Below, in pieces: positions 44,341 to 53,767 of a DNA stretch of 64,000 bases. Location of the stretch: contig NZ_JXRP01000009.1 of the NCBI RefSeq assembly GCF_000829435.1, positions 124,001-188,000 on the forward strand. The letters are read 5' to 3'. Numbering within the stretch: the stretch's first letter is position 1; every line of letters begins with the position of its first letter. The notes under the pieces are model-generated. The model had not been told where the DNA came from. It saw only the letters and a program-made list of their open reading frames with translations, and searched no databases. Origin of the DNA: Jeotgalibacillus soli. GTDB lineage: Bacteria > Bacillota > Bacilli > Bacillales > Jeotgalibacillaceae. The translations under genes were made by a program, and so were the position numbers.

Positions 44341-45423
44341 ATGGCGATTTTATGGATGAATCTGGCACTGGTCTTTATTTTTTCATTCTTTGCAAGATAT
44401 GCTTCAACGAGTGCTGTAACAACTGTGGGAGCAGCGCCTTACACCACCATTAAACCAAACCGTTTGCTGATGCTGGGTGCCATGGCTGTGCTGGTTTTAG
44501 TCTCGGGTCTCAGGTCGAATATTGGAGATACATTTAATTATAGAAATATATATGTAGATAATGAATTTACATGGGAATATGTTTTAGGAGAAAAAGATAT
44601 AGGCTTTGGCATTCTGCAAATGCTGTTAAAGCAGCTATCAGCTGATCCGCAAATCATGATTTTCACTTCTGCCTTGATAACTAATGTACTTATTGTATTT
44701 GTTCTATATAAATATTCAAGAATGTTTGAATTAAGCTTGTTTGTATATATCACGGGCGGGTTGTTTTTAGTGTCTATGAATGGCATTAGACAAACACTAG
44801 CGGCGGCAATTGCATTTACTGCCTTAAAGTATTTGATAGATGGAAGCTGGAAAAAATATATGCTAGCTGTCATTTTCGCTTCCTTGTTTCATCAAAGTGC
44901 CCTCGTTTTAATACCAATTTATTTTATTGTTCGTTTCAAAGCTTGGTCGAAGGCAACCGTTGCGCTTGTGTTATTGTCCATTGTCATTGTTATCGGCTTT
45001 GAACAATTCTCATCCGTATTATTTTCGGCGATTGAAGATACGCAATACGGGGCCTACAAGGAATTTGATGAAGGGGGAGCCAGCACTATTAGGGTGGCGG
45101 TAACAGCAGTTCCTTTATTGATCGCCTATCTGGGAAGAGAAAAATTAAAAAGAATATTTCCGCTTAGTGATATCATTGTTAATCTTGCATTACTCAATTT
45201 AGTTTTTATGATCGTATCAACTCAAAGCTGGATTTTTGCCAGATTCTCCATTTATTTTGGGCTTTATCAATTAATTCTAATTTCCTGGGTCGTAAAGCTG
45301 TTCCGGGAAAAGGATCAAAAGTTTGTTTATTTTGGAATCATCGTTTGTTACTTATTTTATTATTACTATGAGAGTGTCGTAAGCTTAGGCATCCTCTATA
45401 AAAGCAATTACTTAATCTGGTAG
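44341..45423 (+). CDS. epsG: EpsG-like exopolysaccharide polymerase (Wzy-type)
   Basis: A 360-residue membrane protein with about ten helices. The EpsG family pattern is visible: VLVSGLRSNIGDTFNYRNIY near the start, then GIRQTLAAAIAFTALKYLID and FASLFHQSALVLIPIYFIV. EpsG proteins polymerise lipid-linked repeat units on the outside of the membrane. AAAGGACC precedes the ATG. A terminator follows, ending the first eps segment. Confidence 0.9.
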   Translation: MAILWMNLALVFIFSFFARYASTSAVTTVGAAPYTTIKPNRLLMLGAMAVLVLVSGLRSNIGDTFNYRNIYVDNEFTWEYVLGEKDIGFGILQMLLKQLSADPQIMIFTSALITNVLIVFVLYKYSRMFELSLFVYITGGLFLVSMNGIRQTLAAAIAFTALKYLIDGSWKKYMLAVIFASLFHQSALVLIPIYFIVRFKAWSKATVALVLLSIVIVIGFEQFSSVLFSAIEDTQYGAYKEFDEGGASTIRVAVTAVPLLIAYLGREKLKRIFPLSDIIVNLALLNLVFMIVSTQSWIFARFSIYFGLYQLILISWVVKLFREKDQKFVYFGIIVCYLFYYYYESVVSLGILYKSNYLIW

Positions 45424-45437
45424 GACAACGATGAATG

Positions 45438-45472
45438 AAAACGAACGGAGGCATAGGCTGACGTTCGTTTTT
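45438..45472 (+). terminator. Intrinsic terminator after epsG
   Basis: AAAACGAACG pairs with CGTTCGTTTT, followed by TT. It separates the first eps segment from galE, which lies beyond an inserted repeat. Confidence 0.75.
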
Positions 45473-45477
45473 TAATT

Positions 45478-45664
45478 TAAGGCTTTGTTAAACGTGTTTG
45501 TTAATTTCCGCTTCAGGCTCTTGCTTTCCGCGGGGCGGGCGGTGAGCCTCCTCGGTGCAGATGCACCTGTGGGGTATCATCTGTCCCGCTTCGGCCCGCA
45601 GGAGTCTCACGCCTTGCGCTACAATAAACGCATGCAAAAATCAACAATGGACTTTAATTTATAA
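45478..45664 (+). repeat. Dispersed repeat family 1, full-length copy C
   Basis: About 185 bases with left arm GGCTTTGTTAAACGTGTTTG, a GC-rich centre (TTTCCGCGGGGCGGGCGG, then TGAGCCTCCTC and GTCCCGCTTCGGCCCGCAGG) and right arm CGCATGCAAAAATCAACAAT, then GGACTTTAA. Short copies at 22.06 and 25.7 kb share both arms; a left-end fragment lies at 33.1 kb. This sequence type is scattered in many Bacillaceae genomes. It carries no gene. Confidence 0.8.
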
Positions 45665-45683
45665 AAGACGGGGGAATGGTGAA

Positions 45684-46766
45684 ATGGCGATACTTGTTAC
45701 TGGGGGAGCCGGCTATATTGGCAGTCATACATGTGTAGAGCTGTTGAACGAGGGGCATGAGATCATTGTGGTGGATAATTTCTCGAATAGTAAGCCGGAA
45801 TCATTAAGAAGGGTATCTGAAATCACGGGGAAGCATTTCAAGATATATGATGTTGACCTTCTGGAAAAAGAAGACCTGGAAAGAGTATTTGAAAAAAATC
45901 AAATTGAGGCTGTCATTCATTTTGCCGGTCTTAAAGCGGTCGGTGAGTCGGTTGCGGTCCCTCTTACATATTATCAAAATAATGTAATTGGCACTGTCAT
46001 TCTTTGTGAAACGATGAAGAAATTCGGGGTGACGAAGCTCGTATTCAGTTCATCAGCTACTGTCTACGGGGCTACCGACCAGGTTCCTATTTCCGAGGAA
46101 ATGCTGCTTGGAGCAGTCAATCCATACGGGCGCACAAAGCATATGATTGAAGAGATTTTGCGGGATGTTTATCATGCAGAACGGACGTGGAGCATTGCTT
46201 TATTACGTTATTTTAATCCAATCGGGGCACATGAGAGCGGCAAAATTGGAGAGGATCCAAATGGTATACCGAATAACCTAATGCCATATATTTCACAAGT
46301 GGCGGTTGGGAAATTGGAGAGATTGAGTATTTATGGAGAAGATTACTCAACAAAGGATGGCACGGGTGTAAGGGATTACATTCATGTTTGTGATTTGGCA
46401 GAGGGGCATCTGAAAGCATTAAATAAAGTGCGGTCAACAAATGGTGTAGAAGCTTACAACCTTGGAACTGGAAGAGGCTGCAGCGTTTTGGAAATGGTCA
46501 AAGCATTTGAAAAAGCATCTGGGAAAAAGATTCCTTATACCATTGTGGAGCGTCGCCCGGGTGATGCTGCAATTTGCTATGCCGATGTTACGAAGGCAAG
46601 AGATGAATTGAACTGGGTTGCAGGAAGAGATTTAAAGGAAATGTGTGAAGATACGTGGAAATGGCAGCTAAATAACCCAAATGGCTATAGCGAAAAGCTG
46701 GAAATTATAATTCAAAGCAGACCCCCGGTGCAAAATGATGCGGCGGGCTTTTTAATGTCTAACTAA
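45684..46766 (+). CDS. galE: UDP-glucose 4-epimerase
   Basis: A 360-residue short-chain dehydrogenase-like enzyme making UDP-galactose (or UDP-GalNAc) for the repeat unit. NAD site [17 protein letters not shown] at the start, catalytic serine/tyrosine/lysine in FSSSATVYG and NPYGRTKHM, and the typical [13 protein letters not shown] and [14 protein letters not shown]. It carries about 25 extra residues at the C-terminus ([17 protein letters not shown]). ATG 45684 is fixed by GGGGGAATGGTGA; the open frame continues upstream through the repeat without a start signal. Confidence 0.95.
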   Translation: MAILVTGGAGYIGSHTCVELLNEGHEIIVVDNFSNSKPESLRRVSEITGKHFKIYDVDLLEKEDLERVFEKNQIEAVIHFAGLKAVGESVAVPLTYYQNNVIGTVILCETMKKFGVTKLVFSSSATVYGATDQVPISEEMLLGAVNPYGRTKHMIEEILRDVYHAERTWSIALLRYFNPIGAHESGKIGEDPNGIPNNLMPYISQVAVGKLERLSIYGEDYSTKDGTGVRDYIHVCDLAEGHLKALNKVRSTNGVEAYNLGTGRGCSVLEMVKAFEKASGKKIPYTIVERRPGDAAICYADVTKARDELNWVAGRDLKEMCEDTWKWQLNNPNGYSEKLEIIIQSRPPVQNDAAGFLMSN

Positions 46767-46781
46767 GCGAGGGGTTGGGTG

Positions 46782-47381
46782 ATGAAACGATCAATGGATT
46801 TTGTGATTGCTCTGACATTGTTAATCTTGGTCTCACCGGTGCTGCTGGCTGTTGCTTTGGTCATCAAAATAAAGATGGGTGGTCCTGTCCTATTTAAACA
46901 GCAGCGGCCTGGTTTACATGGGAAGCCGTTCTATCTTTATAAATTTCGTACAATGATTGATTTGTATGATCGAAATGGTAAAGCATTGTCTGATCAGATG
47001 AGGTTAACGGCTGTAGGTGAAGTGCTTCGCAAATACAGCTTAGACGAGCTTCCACAGCTTATGAATGTGGCCAAAGGAGAAATGAGTCTCGTTGGACCCA
47101 GACCGCTGTTAATGGAATATTTATCTCTTTATACGGAAGAACAGGTGACGAGACACAATGTGAGACCGGGGATAACAGGATGGGCGCAAATCAATGGCCG
47201 CAATGCGATTACGTGGGATGAGAAATTTAATCTGGATGGATGGTATGTGAAAAATCGCAGCATTTTTCTTGATTGTAAAATCCTTTTCTTAACATTGAAA
47301 AAGGTTGTGAGAAAAGAAGGGATTCATCAGCAAGGACATGTATCAATGGATAAATTCAAAGGCTCAGAAGAAGTGATCTAG
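46782..47381 (+). CDS. epsL: EpsL-like initiating undecaprenyl-phosphate sugar-phosphate transferase
   Basis: A 199-residue monotopic phosphoglycosyltransferase that starts the repeat unit by moving a sugar-1-phosphate onto undecaprenyl phosphate. One reentrant hydrophobic segment (about 5-30) is followed by [20 protein letters not shown] with the catalytic Asp-Glu further on ([20 protein letters not shown]), then [12 protein letters not shown] and the arginine-rich [16 protein letters not shown] 46782 is 7 bases after AGGGG. The next gene begins 1 base after its stop. Confidence 0.93.
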   Translation: MKRSMDFVIALTLLILVSPVLLAVALVIKIKMGGPVLFKQQRPGLHGKPFYLYKFRTMIDLYDRNGKALSDQMRLTAVGEVLRKYSLDELPQLMNVAKGEMSLVGPRPLLMEYLSLYTEEQVTRHNVRPGITGWAQINGRNAITWDEKFNLDGWYVKNRSIFLDCKILFLTLKKVVRKEGIHQQGHVSMDKFKGSEEVI

Positions 47382-47382
47382 C

Positions 47383-48030
47383 ATGGAGATCATCATAGTA
47401 GGAAACGGCGGACATAGTAAAGTCATTCAGGACATGATTGATTCATTAAAAAACGATTCAGTTGTTGCGATTTTAGATGATAAATACCAGGTCGAATTCG
47501 AACAAAATGGAATCAAGTACGGACCGCTTTCATTGATAAGGAAGTACCTGTATTTACACACAAAGGTTGTCATCGCGATAGGAAATAATAAGATACGAAA
47601 AAAGATTGTTCATTCCTTGGCTTTGAAATCAGATCAGTATGCGACACTCATTCATCCTTCGGCAGTTGTGAGCTCAAATGCCAAGATTGGAAATGGAACG
47701 GTCATCATGCCGAATGCAGTGATTAATACAGAGGCACAAATTGGGGAGCATTGCATTATTAACAGCAGCGCCATTGTCGAGCATGAAAATCAAATTGGTC
47801 ATTATACCCATCTCTCACCAAATGTCACGCTAACCGGAAATGTAACGGTTAGTGAAGGCGTGCATATCGGAGCAGCAGCTACTGTTATTCCTAATATCAC
47901 TATTGGCCGATGGTCGGTAATTGGAGCCGGTTCAACCGTCATTCAATCGATCCCGGCAAACTGCACGGCGGTAGGATCACCAACAAGAATTATTGAGAAA
48001 ATCGTGATACAAGATAAATTTATTATTTAA
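47383..48030 (+). CDS. epsM: EpsM-like sugar O/N-acetyltransferase
   Basis: A 215-residue acyltransferase of the PglD type. The N-terminal Rossmann-like part (IIIVGNGGHSKVIQDMIDSL) binds the UDP-sugar. The C-terminal left-handed beta-helix has hexapeptide repeats (SSNAKIGNGTVIMPNAVINT, then IGAAATVIPNITIGRWSVIG) with the catalytic histidine in IVEHENQIG. It would acetylate the amino sugar made by the aminotransferase encoded next. Together with EpsC and EpsN this is a UDP-diacetamido-trideoxyhexose (bacillosamine-like) route. Confidence 0.92.
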   Translation: MEIIIVGNGGHSKVIQDMIDSLKNDSVVAILDDKYQVEFEQNGIKYGPLSLIRKYLYLHTKVVIAIGNNKIRKKIVHSLALKSDQYATLIHPSAVVSSNAKIGNGTVIMPNAVINTEAQIGEHCIINSSAIVEHENQIGHYTHLSPNVTLTGNVTVSEGVHIGAAATVIPNITIGRWSVIGAGSTVIQSIPANCTAVGSPTRIIEKIVIQDKFII

Positions 48031-48045
48031 GGCGGTGGTTTTTTG

Positions 48046-49212
48046 ATGACATCCAGAATCTATTTATCTGCACCACATATGAGCGGCGAGGAACAGCGTT
48101 ATATAAAAGAAGCGTTTGAATCAAACTGGATTGCCCCTCTAGGACCAAATGTAGATGCTTTTGAAAAAGAGCTTTCCGCATACGCAGGAGTCAATGAAGC
48201 CATTGCCGTCAGTTCAGGAACGGCAGCGATTCATTTGGCTCTTTCTTTGTTGGATGTCAAAAAAGGAGACAAAGTATTTTGTTCCACGCTAACGTTTGTG
48301 GCAAGTGCCAGCCCTATTATTTATCAGGGAGCCGAGCCGGTTTTTATCGATTCAGAGCCGCAGACATGGAATATGTCACCGGGGGCATTGGAGAGAGCCT
48401 TACAAGAGGCGAAATTGGAAGGAAACCTGCCAAAAGCAATCATTGTCGTTAATCTATATGGGCAAAGTGCAAAGATGGATGAGATTGTTGCTCTTTGTAA
48501 TTTGTATAACATTCCGATGATTGAGGATGCAGCGGAATCCCTCGGTTCTACTTATAAAGAAAAGGCAAGCGGGACATTCGGCCGGTTTGGCATCTACTCC
48601 TTTAATGGCAACAAAATTATTACAACCTCCGGCGGAGGGATGCTGATCTCAAATGATGCAGTGGCCATTCAAAGAGCGCGCTTCCTAGCTGCTCAGGCGC
48701 GTGATCCAGCGCCACATTATCAGCACAGCAAGCTAGGGTACAACTACCGTCTGAGCAATATTTTGGCGGGGGTTGGAAGAGCACAATTGATGGTATTGCA
48801 GGACCGGGTAGAGAGAAGAAGAGTGATCTTTAAACGTTATTACGAGGAACTCGCCCAAATGCCGGGAGTTACATTTATGCCGGAATTGGAAAATACGCGA
48901 ACAAATCGCTGGTTGACTGCCTTTACCTTAAATGAAGAAACAGCAGGGGTAACAGTGAAGGAGCTTTTGGATGTGCTCAATGAAAACAATATCGAAGCAC
49001 GACCAGTATGGAAGCCGCTTCATTTGCAGCCCCTTTTTATGGAAGCCGCCTATTATCCTCATGGCAAAAATGAGCATATAGCGGAACAGCTATTTCATAC
49101 AGGAATTTGTCTTCCATCTGGATCAAACATGACAGAAGACGAACAAACGAGAGTCATTCACTGTCTTAAAGGTGCATTTAGCGGAGTCATCGATAAGGAA
49201 GGAATAGGATGA
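48046..49212 (+). CDS. epsN: EpsN-like PLP-dependent sugar aminotransferase (DegT/DnrJ/EryC1 family)
   Basis: A 388-residue aminotransferase acting on the 4-keto sugar from EpsC. Features: YLSAPHMSGEEQRYIKEAF at the start, AVSSGTAAIHLAL for phosphate binding, MIEDAAESLGSTYK with the pyridine-ring aspartate, and the lysine that carries the cofactor in YSFNGNKIITTSGGGML (about residue 187). ATG 48046 has GGCGGTGG 7 bases upstream. It closes the second eps segment; the repressor gene follows 26 bases after its stop. Confidence 0.94.
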   Translation: MTSRIYLSAPHMSGEEQRYIKEAFESNWIAPLGPNVDAFEKELSAYAGVNEAIAVSSGTAAIHLALSLLDVKKGDKVFCSTLTFVASASPIIYQGAEPVFIDSEPQTWNMSPGALERALQEAKLEGNLPKAIIVVNLYGQSAKMDEIVALCNLYNIPMIEDAAESLGSTYKEKASGTFGRFGIYSFNGNKIITTSGGGMLISNDAVAIQRARFLAAQARDPAPHYQHSKLGYNYRLSNILAGVGRAQLMVLQDRVERRRVIFKRYYEELAQMPGVTFMPELENTRTNRWLTAFTLNEETAGVTVKELLDVLNENNIEARPVWKPLHLQPLFMEAAYYPHGKNEHIAEQLFHTGICLPSGSNMTEDEQTRVIHCLKGAFSGVIDKEGIG

Positions 49213-49238
49213 TATCAGAAAATAAGAGGTATAGATGA

Positions 49239-49589
49239 ATGATAGGGAGAAAAATCCATAAAATCCGAAAAAAAAGAGGACTTACTTTATCAGAGCTCGC
49301 CGATCGAGCAAATATCTCCAAATCTTATTTAAGCAATATCGAACGAAACTTAAAACAAAATCCTTCCATTTTAGTAATGGAAAAAATTGCAACGGTGCTG
49401 GATGTTGAACTTCATACATTGCTTGAAATAACGTCCGATTCAACAATGCAGCCGGAAAGCGCATGGGTTGAGTTCGCCAGAGAGCTGCAAGAGTCCGGAA
49501 TTGAAAAAGAACAGCTAAAGGATTATAAAACCGTCCTGGAGTTTATTAAATGGCAAAACAGAAACTGTGAAGGGAAAAATAATGTGTAG
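49239..49589 (+). CDS. SinR/SlrR-family transcriptional repressor encoded in the eps cluster
   Basis: A 116-residue regulator with the SinR layout. The N-terminal XRE-type helix-turn-helix (residues 1-65) reads GLTLSELADRANISKSYLSN and IERNLKQNPSILVMEKIATV, very close to SinR (KSYLSSIERNL..NPSI). A linker follows, then a short C-terminal helical hook (WVEFARELQESGIEKEQLKD...FIKWQNRN) like the SinR/SinI dimerisation domain. In B. subtilis SinR represses eps and tapA through GTTCTYT boxes; such boxes stand before the eps genes here. Autogenous control of the cluster is therefore likely. The usual sinI neighbour is absent; whether a second sinR exists elsewhere is unknown. AAGAGGT precedes the ATG. 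Confidence 0.88.
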   Translation: MIGRKIHKIRKKRGLTLSELADRANISKSYLSNIERNLKQNPSILVMEKIATVLDVELHTLLEITSDSTMQPESAWVEFARELQESGIEKEQLKDYKTVLEFIKWQNRNCEGKNNV

Positions 49590-49611
49590 GCAGTAAGGAG
49601 AGGGATGAAAA

Positions 49612-50349
49612 ATGGAACATGATAAAATTCCAAAACTTATTCATTATTGTTGGTTTGGGAGAAACGAAAAGCCAGATATCGTAAAAAGATGTATAAAAAG
49701 TTGGAAAGAACAACTATCAGAGTATAAATTTATTGAATGGAATGAAAAAAGTTTCGATATAAATTCGAATCTTTTTGTAAAGGAAGCATACACATCAAAA
49801 AAGTTCGCATTCGTAAGTGATTATGTAAGGGTACATGCTTTGTATCATTATGGAGGAATATATTTAGACACGGATGTAGAAGTTTTTAAGCCCTTTAATG
49901 ATTTATTACACAATGAATCCTTTTGGGGATTTGAACAAGAAAACTTCATCGCAACGAGTACGATTGGGGCAGAAAAAGGAAATAAATTCATAAAAAGATT
50001 ATTAGATTACTATCAAGACAAACATTTTATTCTTGGTGATAATAACTTTGATCAGTTAACAAATGTAGCCATTGTAACTAATATGTTAGAAAAAATAGGA
50101 CTCAAAAAAAATGGGCAATATCAAAACATCATTGGCATCGGTGTTTTTTATCCTCAAACTTATTTCTCACCTTATGACTATATAAATTGTAGGAAATTTC
50201 TTACTGAAGATACGTATACTATGCATCACTTTTATAAAAGCTGGTTACCGACAACTGCAAGATTAAAAAGCAATGTAAGGTTATTAACTTCTAAAATTAT
50301 CGGTGGAAACAATTTAGCCAGAATAAGAAAAATTGTTTCACGACCATAG
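49612..50349 (+). CDS. GT32-type glycosyltransferase (capsular polysaccharide synthesis protein)
   Basis: A 245-residue GT-A enzyme. The start IPKLIHYCWFGRNEKPDIVK and the metal-binding D-x-D in YHYGGIYLDTDVEVFKPF (about residue 90) define the Gly_transf_sug (GT32) family, which includes mannosyl- and galactosyltransferases. It begins the block after the repressor gene, with base composition clearly more AT-rich than the eps core. The next gene follows after 8 bases. Confidence 0.88.
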   Translation: MEHDKIPKLIHYCWFGRNEKPDIVKRCIKSWKEQLSEYKFIEWNEKSFDINSNLFVKEAYTSKKFAFVSDYVRVHALYHYGGIYLDTDVEVFKPFNDLLHNESFWGFEQENFIATSTIGAEKGNKFIKRLLDYYQDKHFILGDNNFDQLTNVAIVTNMLEKIGLKKNGQYQNIIGIGVFYPQTYFSPYDYINCRKFLTEDTYTMHHFYKSWLPTTARLKSNVRLLTSKIIGGNNLARIRKIVSRP

Positions 50350-50357
50350 GAGGTACT

Positions 50358-51536
50358 ATGAAAAAAATTTTAGTAGTTTCCTTTGATATGGAAGTGGGAG
50401 GAGTGGAAAGAAGCTTAATCAGTATGTTAAATAACTTTGATTACAAAAATTATACTGTTGATCTCATGCTGTATAGCCATACGGGTGATTTCATGAACCT
50501 TCTTCCTTCCCATCCGACTTTACTAGAGGAATCATCTTTCTATAAAACCTTTCGAATGTCGATTGGCCAAACCATCAAATCAGGAAAAATAGCGATAGGG
50601 CTAGCGCGACTCTTAGCAAGGTATAAAGCGGCATCTCACCGCTCCTCTGAGAATGGCTATAGGCAAATGCAATATATGTGGAAGTATTCATTGCCTTTTC
50701 TGCCAAAGCTCGAGAGGGAATATGATGTCGCCATTAGTTATTTATGGCCGCATTATTTTGTCGCAGAAAAGGTCGAAGCAAAAACGAAAATCGCATGGAT
50801 CCATACGGATTTTTCAACGGTAGATACAGATGTAAAGATGGATCTTCAAATGTGGGAGCGATTCAATTATATTATGGCCGTGTCAGAGGAGTGCAAAAAA
50901 GCGTTCATTCAGAAATATCCAGCACTTGAAAAGAAGGTTATAGTGGTCGAAAATATTACCTCCCCTGATTTTGTCAAAATGCTGGCGGAGGAAAAAGTGG
51001 ATAACCCAATGCTGGAAGACCCCAGGTTTAAAATCATCACAGTGGCGAGATTATCTCACGCAAAAGGAATCGATCATGCGGTTAAAGCGTTAAAGCTCCT
51101 TAAAGACAGAGGGTGCGATGACATTGCCTGGTATGTAGTCGGCTATGGCGGTGATGAAGAGATGCTAATTGAATTAATTATAAAAAATGGATTAGAGGAC
51201 CATTTTATTCTTTTAGGAAAAAAAATGAACCCTTATCCATATATGAAGGAAGCAGATCTATATGTCCAGCCCTCGCGATACGAAGGAAAGGCTGTGACGG
51301 TTGGGGAAGCGCAGATACTTTCCAAGCCTGTTCTAATCACCAATTATCCAACCGCAAAAAGCCAGGTCCATGATGGGATTGATGGATCAATCTGTGAGTT
51401 ATCTGTTGAAGGGATTGCCGATGGAATTGAAAGGCTGTACGAGGACGCAGCGTTTAGAAAAAAACTGACAGCTAACTGTGAAAATACCAATTTTCAGAAT
51501 CACGAAGAGCTTGAGAAATTATACAGGATCGTTTAG
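50358..51536 (+). CDS. GT4 glycosyltransferase, paralogue 1
   Basis: A 392-residue GT-B enzyme. The start KKILVVSFDMEVGGVERSLI and the C-terminal YGGDEEMLIELI and YVQPSRYEGKAVTVGEAQIL are diagnostic. It is a paralogue of the proteins encoded at 57.5 and 58.7 kb: all three share a K..AW(I/V) segment near residue 150 and a NPYPYMKEADLYVQPSRYEG-type block. It adds a sugar to the repeat unit; donor and linkage cannot be predicted. GGAGG precedes the ATG. Confidence 0.9.
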   Translation: MKKILVVSFDMEVGGVERSLISMLNNFDYKNYTVDLMLYSHTGDFMNLLPSHPTLLEESSFYKTFRMSIGQTIKSGKIAIGLARLLARYKAASHRSSENGYRQMQYMWKYSLPFLPKLEREYDVAISYLWPHYFVAEKVEAKTKIAWIHTDFSTVDTDVKMDLQMWERFNYIMAVSEECKKAFIQKYPALEKKVIVVENITSPDFVKMLAEEKVDNPMLEDPRFKIITVARLSHAKGIDHAVKALKLLKDRGCDDIAWYVVGYGGDEEMLIELIIKNGLEDHFILLGKKMNPYPYMKEADLYVQPSRYEGKAVTVGEAQILSKPVLITNYPTAKSQVHDGIDGSICELSVEGIADGIERLYEDAAFRKKLTANCENTNFQNHEELEKLYRIV

Positions 51537-51548
51537 GAGGGGCAATCA

Positions 51549-52583
51549 ATGTACCAAACAGAAAAAGTAAGCGTGGTTGTTCCGATCTATAAGGTGGAAA
51601 AATATATTCAAAAATGTGTGGACAGTATTCTTAATCAAACCTACACAAATATAGAAGTGATTCTCGTAAACGACGGGTCACCTGACAGCTGCGGTCTAAT
51701 TGCTGATCAATATGAAAGATTCGACCCTCGGGTAAAGGTGATTCATAAAGAAAACGGGGGATTATCGGACGCCAGAAACGTTGGAATGAAGCATGCAACA
51801 GGCGAATTCACGGTATTTGTTGATAGTGATGATTGGATAGAAAAAAACATGATCGAGGAAATGGTGAATAGCAGCCACAAATTCAAAGCGGATGCCGTGC
51901 AATCGGCTTTTTATTATGCCTACGAGGATAAATTGCTCTTTGATCACCGCACATATTTGAAAAATGCTGCACCCGTCATATTGAATAACAAACGGTTAAT
52001 GTATGAACTGGTTAAAAACGAAAATGTGAAGAATTTTGCTTGGGGAAAGCTGTTCAAAACTGTTATGATCCGAGATATTTCTTTTGAAAAAGGTGTTCTT
52101 TTCGAAGATGTGTTTTGGGCCCATAAGGTCATGCACCGGGTAGATACATATGTGCTGCTGCACCAGCCGCTATACCACTACACACAGCGAAGCGACAGCA
52201 TTGTGGCAAACTATACACCGAAAAACCTGGACATCATCAAGGGACTAAAAGAAAGACATCGTTTTATTGAAGCATATTATCAAGATCTGACCGATGAATC
52301 CTATAAGGCCATTCTAAAGATGAGCCTGATCCACTATAACCTGTTATTGCAAAACAGAAAGAAGGATAAGGATGGCGTATTTAGAAAGGAAATACAGCAT
52401 TACATTCAACATCATTACAAAAGTCTTGAGAGAGCCGTTCTAGGTGACAGGCAATTGAAGCGCCAATTACAGCTTTTCTCTATACACCCTTCCTTAAATG
52501 TACTTTTTCTGGTCTTAAAAAAAGGATTAAGGTTAGCGAAATTCATCTCAAAGCCGGCCGGACTGGAGCAGGTGAAATCTTAA
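51549..52583 (+). CDS. GT2 glycosyltransferase (EpsJ-like), paralogue 1
   Basis: A 344-residue GT-A enzyme: VSVVVPIYKVEKYIQKCVDS, VILVNDGSPDSCG and the D-x-D in VFVDSDDWIEK (about residue 94). The C-terminal half (FEDVFWAHKVMHRVDTYVLL, HYTQRSDSIV) is shared with the GT2 proteins at 54.2, 60.0 and 62.9 kb. It transfers a sugar, or possibly a sugar-phosphate, to the repeat unit. The preceding gene ends 12 bases upstream; AGGAGGGG gives a strong ribosome site. Confidence 0.9.
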   Translation: MYQTEKVSVVVPIYKVEKYIQKCVDSILNQTYTNIEVILVNDGSPDSCGLIADQYERFDPRVKVIHKENGGLSDARNVGMKHATGEFTVFVDSDDWIEKNMIEEMVNSSHKFKADAVQSAFYYAYEDKLLFDHRTYLKNAAPVILNNKRLMYELVKNENVKNFAWGKLFKTVMIRDISFEKGVLFEDVFWAHKVMHRVDTYVLLHQPLYHYTQRSDSIVANYTPKNLDIIKGLKERHRFIEAYYQDLTDESYKAILKMSLIHYNLLLQNRKKDKDGVFRKEIQHYIQHHYKSLERAVLGDRQLKRQLQLFSIHPSLNVLFLVLKKGLRLAKFISKPAGLEQVKS

Positions 52584-52600
52584 AAAAGGCGGGGAGCAGG

Positions 52601-53767
52601 ATTAAAAAGCTACTATCATTAGTCATTATCTATATTTTTAACTGTTTACCTATTCAAAAAAATAAAATTTTCTTCTTTAGCTACTACGGAAGTCAATATG
52701 GCTGCAGTCCAAAGTATATTACGGACTATATTCTCAAGCATGATCCTGATGGTCAATTCGATGTGGTGTGGGCCTTTAATGAGCCGGAAACTAAACAGCA
52801 GATAAATGGCATTAAAAGGATCAAGACCATGTCTTTAAGGTATTTTTATGAGCTGTGTACAGCCAAGGTGATCATTACAAACTTTCGAACAACCGATTTG
52901 TATAAAAAAAGAAAAAATCAGTATTATATTCAAACATGGCACAGCTCATTACGTTTAAAGCAGATTGAAAAGGATGCTGAAGAAGCATTGCCGCCTCACT
53001 ATGTACAAATGGCAAAAAAGGATTCCGTAAAATGTGATTTGCTGCTATCAGGTTGTCAATATAGTACAGAGATCTTTAAGAGATCCTTCTGGTATAACGG
53101 TGAAATTTTTGAGCATGGTACGCCTCGAAACGATGTGCTTTTCCAAGGTGATAGGGGAGGAAAAAATGAAGTTTATCACAGGCTCAAAATTTCTCCCGAA
53201 AAGAAGATCGTCTTATATGCTCCGACATTTCGAAAAAATAATAATTTAGAAATATATGACTTAGATTATAAAAATATATCTCGGGATTTAGAAGCTAAAT
53301 TTAAAGGAGAATGGGTTGTATTAGTCAAGTTGCATCCGCATCTTATCTCAAAGTCCAGTCAATTAATCTACGGTGAAAACGTCATGGATGTAACGAGCTA
53401 TGACGACATTCAAGAGCTGCTGATGATTGCAGATGTATTAATATCTGATTATTCATCCCTTATGTTTGATTTTGCCATTACGAAGCGGCCCTGCTTCCTG
53501 TATGTACCTGATGTAAAGGAATACATTAGCCAGGAACGAAAACTATATTTTGACCTAATGGAGCTTCCGTTTATTAGTGCAGCAAACAATCAAGAGCTGC
53601 TGAAAAAAATTGACGAGTTCAATGAAGAGGAATATAAGGAGCGGCTAACAGCGTTCTTGACGCATGTTGGGTCCTTTGAAAATGGCCATGCATGTGAACA
53701 TCTACTGAATCGGATAAACAGCGTTTGCTTTAATGAGACAAGGAGTGAAATGAATGAAGCAGTATAA
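52601..53767 (+). CDS. CDP-glycerol glycerophosphotransferase-family protein (TagB/TagF-like), apparent ATT start
   Basis: The conserved frame begins IKKLLSLVIIYIFNCLPIQK and continues FFFSYYGSQYGCSPKYITDY, the usual N-terminus of TagF-like proteins. The C-terminal half has the family motifs IQTWHSS, HGTPRND, VLYAPTFR, LVKLHPHL and ISDYSSLMFDFA. No ATG, GTG or TTG lies in frame before GTG 52763, which would remove 54 conserved residues. The only start that fits AAGGCGGGG (6 bases away) is ATT 52601, giving 388 residues. It would transfer glycerol phosphate (or another polyol phosphate) from its CDP form onto the polysaccharide. It overlaps the cytidylyltransferase gene by 14 bases. Confidence 0.82.
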   Translation: MKKLLSLVIIYIFNCLPIQKNKIFFFSYYGSQYGCSPKYITDYILKHDPDGQFDVVWAFNEPETKQQINGIKRIKTMSLRYFYELCTAKVIITNFRTTDLYKKRKNQYYIQTWHSSLRLKQIEKDAEEALPPHYVQMAKKDSVKCDLLLSGCQYSTEIFKRSFWYNGEIFEHGTPRNDVLFQGDRGGKNEVYHRLKISPEKKIVLYAPTFRKNNNLEIYDLDYKNISRDLEAKFKGEWVVLVKLHPHLISKSSQLIYGENVMDVTSYDDIQELLMIADVLISDYSSLMFDFAITKRPCFLYVPDVKEYISQERKLYFDLMELPFISAANNQELLKKIDEFNEEEYKERLTAFLTHVGSFENGHACEHLLNRINSVCFNETRSEMNEAV

